Shown here piece after piece: positions 20,056 to 21,864 of a stretch of DNA of 21,864 nt (the first letter of the stretch is position 1; the number at the start of each line of letters is the position of its first letter). Position numbers and translations under genes: made by a program. Under the pieces are notes generated by a model. That model made no database searches. It was not told where the DNA came from and worked only from the letters and a program-made list of their open reading frames with translations. The stretch is from DATLGB01 sp038258425 (lineage in GTDB: Bacteria > Actinomycetota > Thermoleophilia > Solirubrobacterales > Solirubrobacteraceae): contig JBBSPV010000053.1 in the NCBI GenBank assembly GCA_038258425.1, positions 1 to 21,864 of the forward strand. Reading direction: 5' to 3'.

Positions 20056-21864
20056 TCAGCGCAGGAGGGCGAGCAGCGAGTCCGCGTGCTTGTCCACGAA
20101 GGACGGCCCGATGCCCTTGATCGCCAGCAGCTCCCGGGCGCTCGAGGGGCGGCGGCGGACGATCTCGCGCAGCGTCGCGTCCGTGGCGACCGTGTAGGCG
20201 GGCTTGCCGTCGGCGCGCTCGCGGCGCCAGGCCTTCAGCGGCGCGAGGTCGGCGTCGGCGACCGGCGGGCCGTCGTCGACAGGGGCGGTGCGACCCGCCC
20301 GCCGGCCCTCGACCCGGACCGGCGGCAGCCAGTCGGGCGGGTCGTGGACGTCGCAGCAGCGCCCGAGCGGCGCACCCGGCGAGGGATCGCCGAAGTGGTC
20401 GAGCAGCTGGCGGCGGCGGCACGTCTCGGCGCCCGCGTAGCGCTCGATGGAGCGGTAGGACTGCCAGCGGCGGTCCGTGGCGGCGCGGCACAGCTGCGCG
20501 GCGCGGCGGTGGTCGAGCGCCCCGGAGCCGACGGTGACGCGGATGCGCCCGCCGCTGCCCGGCTCGAGGCTGACCGCGCCGGCCCGCTCGGCGATCGCCA
20601 GCGCGACACGGTCGCGGTCGTCGGCGGCGTCGAGCTCGACGGCCCCGTCCGCGCCGGCCTGGGCGCCGAGACGCCCGACGAGCGCGCCGACCTCGCCCGG
20701 CGTGACCTCCGCCTCCCGGATGAAGCGCACGAGGCGGCCGAGGTCGGAGCGGGAGGCGAGCAGGACGGCCCGGCCCGGCTCGCCGTCGCGCCCGGCCCGG
20801 CCCGCCTCCTGGTAGTAGGCCTCCAGGCTCGAGGGCAGCGCCCAGTGCCAGACGGAGCGTACGTCGGCCTTGTCGACGCCCATCCCGAAGGCGTTGGTGG
20901 CCACGACGACGTCCGTCTCGCCGCGCATGAAGGCGTCCTGGCGCCGCGAGCGGGTCTCGGCCGGCATGCCGGCGTGGTAGGCGGCGGCGGCCAGGCCCTC
21001 CGCGCCGAGCAGCGCGGCCGTCTCCTCCGTGCTCTTGCGCGTGCCGCAGTACACGACGGCGGGCCGGTTCTCCGGCAGGCGGACGCCGGCGACGAGCGTC
21101 GCGCGCTTGCGGGCGACGGAGCCCTCGCCGTCGAATGCGAGCACGTCGAAGGAGAGGTTCGGGCGGTCGAAGCCCGAGCGGACGCGCTCCGGCTCGCGCA
21201 GCCCGAGCCGCTCGACGATCTCCTCGGCGACCTTCGGCGTCGCCGTCGCGGTGCAGGCCATCACGGGCGGGTGGCCGAGCTCGGCGACGACGGCGGCCAG
21301 GCGCAGGTAGTCCGGCCGGAAGTCGTGGCCCCACTCGCTGACGCAGTGTGCCTCGTCGACGACGAAGAGCGCGAGCCGGCGGCGCTGCAGTGCGGCCCGG
21401 AAGGCCTGGGACGCGAAGCGCTCCGGGGCGGCGAAGCAGATCGTCGCGCGGCCTGCGGCGACGGCGTCGAGCGCCTCGCGGTTGGCGTCCGGCGTGCCGC
21501 CCGAGGCGAGCATGACCGCGGGGTGGCCGAGGTCGGTCAGCCGGGCGCACTGGTCGCGCATGAGCGCGATGAGCGGCGAGACGACGACCGTCAGGTCTTC
21601 GCCGGCGAGCGCCGGCAGCTGGTAGCAGAGGCTCTTGCCGCCGCCCGTGGGCATGACGACGAGCGCGTCGCGGCCGTCCAGCGCGGCCTGCACGGCCTCG
21701 CGCTGGCCCGCGCGGAAGGCGCGCAGGCCGAGCAGGGGCAGCAGCGACTCGGGGGTCGCGTCCGAGCGCGGGCGCGGCGCGGGCCGGGCGGCGGGCGCGG
21801 CGGCGGCGGCCGGCGGCGGCGTGGGCAGCGCCTGCGTGAGCTCGTCGCGGTCCTCGCCGGGATC
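20056..21864 (-). CDS. recQ: RecQ-family ATP-dependent DNA helicase (5' end outside window)
   Basis: A 3'-5' superfamily 2 DNA helicase. The open frame runs off the window without an ATG or GTG before the edge, apart from an internal GTG at 21693 that would cut off the Q motif. The N-terminus is therefore missing and 602 residues are visible. After a Pro/Ala-rich leader comes the Q motif FRAGQREAV (21717-21691), then Walker A PTGGGKS (~21651-21631), VVDEAHCVSEWGHDFRPDY (DEAH at 21357-21346), and helicase motifs ending QEAGRAGRDG. A segment of ~80 residues precedes the zinc motif (Cys at 20421-20419; CCDVH at 20358-20344). An HRDC domain follows almost at once (~20253-20059). His replaces the last expected zinc Cys, and no RQC winged helix is seen after the zinc motif. 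Role: recombination and fork repair. Confidence 0.92.
   Translation of the reverse strand, partial: DPGEDRDELTQALPTPPPAAAAAPAARPAPRPRSDATPESLLPLLGLRAFRAGQREAVQAALDGRDALVVMPTGGGKSLCYQLPALAGEDLTVVVSPLIALMRDQCARLTDLGHPAVMLASGGTPDANREALDAVAAGRATICFAAPERFASQAFRAALQRRRLALFVVDEAHCVSEWGHDFRPDYLRLAAVVAELGHPPVMACTATATPKVAEEIVERLGLREPERVRSGFDRPNLSFDVLAFDGEGSVARKRATLVAGVRLPENRPAVVYCGTRKSTEETAALLGAEGLAAAAYHAGMPAETRSRRQDAFMRGETDVVVATNAFGMGVDKADVRSVWHWALPSSLEAYYQEAGRAGRDGEPGRAVLLASRSDLGRLVRFIREAEVTPGEVGALVGRLGAQAGADGAVELDAADDRDRVALAIAERAGAVSLEPGSGGRIRVTVGSGALDHRRAAQLCRAATDRRWQSYRSIERYAGAETCRRRQLLDHFGDPSPGAPLGRCCDVHDPPDWLPPVRVEGRRAGRTAPVDDGPPVADADLAPLKAWRRERADGKPAYTVATDATLREIVRRRPSSARELLAIKGIGPSFVDKHADSLLALLR

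Overview
The window looks like ordinary chromosome from a very high-GC actinobacterium. GC is visibly above 70% with near-saturated GC at third codon positions, GTG starts are frequent, genes overlap at GTGA or TGATG junctions, and many start codons have a TAGNNT-like hexamer 6-10 bases upstream, as expected for leaderless transcription. The gene mix suggests the Thermoleophilia/Solirubrobacterales, but that placement is an inference. I see no rRNA, tRNA, CRISPR array, transposase, phage gene or AT-rich island. The first ~124 bases are a low-complexity G/C run that looks like a contig-end artefact.

Layout. (1) 148-1731: a FadR-type GntR regulator with a matching operator at its own start, overlapping a sterol-desaturase-family membrane hydroxylase. 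(2) 1725-1862: seven copies of a 20-bp tandem repeat. (3) 1903-3886: an Nramp manganese transporter and a Mn-type DtxR/MntR regulator in one operon, preceded by a perfect 22-bp palindrome over the promoter. (4) 3929-7636: an acyl-CoA synthetase, an unknown membrane-anchored protein, a proline-iminopeptidase-like hydrolase and a membrane protein with a ParB-like C-terminus. (5) 7644-10533: a lipoprotein on the minus strand, divergent from a short-chain dehydrogenase, a GroES-like protein and a YcaQ/AlkZ-type protein. (6) 10534-10730: a hairpin-rich gap. (7) 10731-11966: DUF3253 divergent from a lone OppB-type permease. (8) 11970-14626: a complete molybdate ABC transporter modABC with an inverted repeat over its promoter. 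(9) 14646-17083: an aldo/keto reductase and 6-phosphogluconate dehydrogenase. (10) 17086-20025: a class III CoA-transferase, a 53-residue ORF, a methyltransferase with an unusual SAM motif, a second SDR, and a 52-residue single-span membrane protein. (11) 20056-end: a RecQ helicase whose N-terminus runs off the window.

The best-supported regulatory stories are autoregulated metal handling (mntH-mntR), a probable autoregulated GntR/lipid-desaturase pair, and a leaderless modABC operon with an operator-like repeat. I did not find a large undescribed multi-gene system. The less described items are two small ORFs (18244-18405 and 19867-20025), the structured gap at 10582-10703, the ParB-like membrane protein, and the recurring leaderless-promoter pattern.
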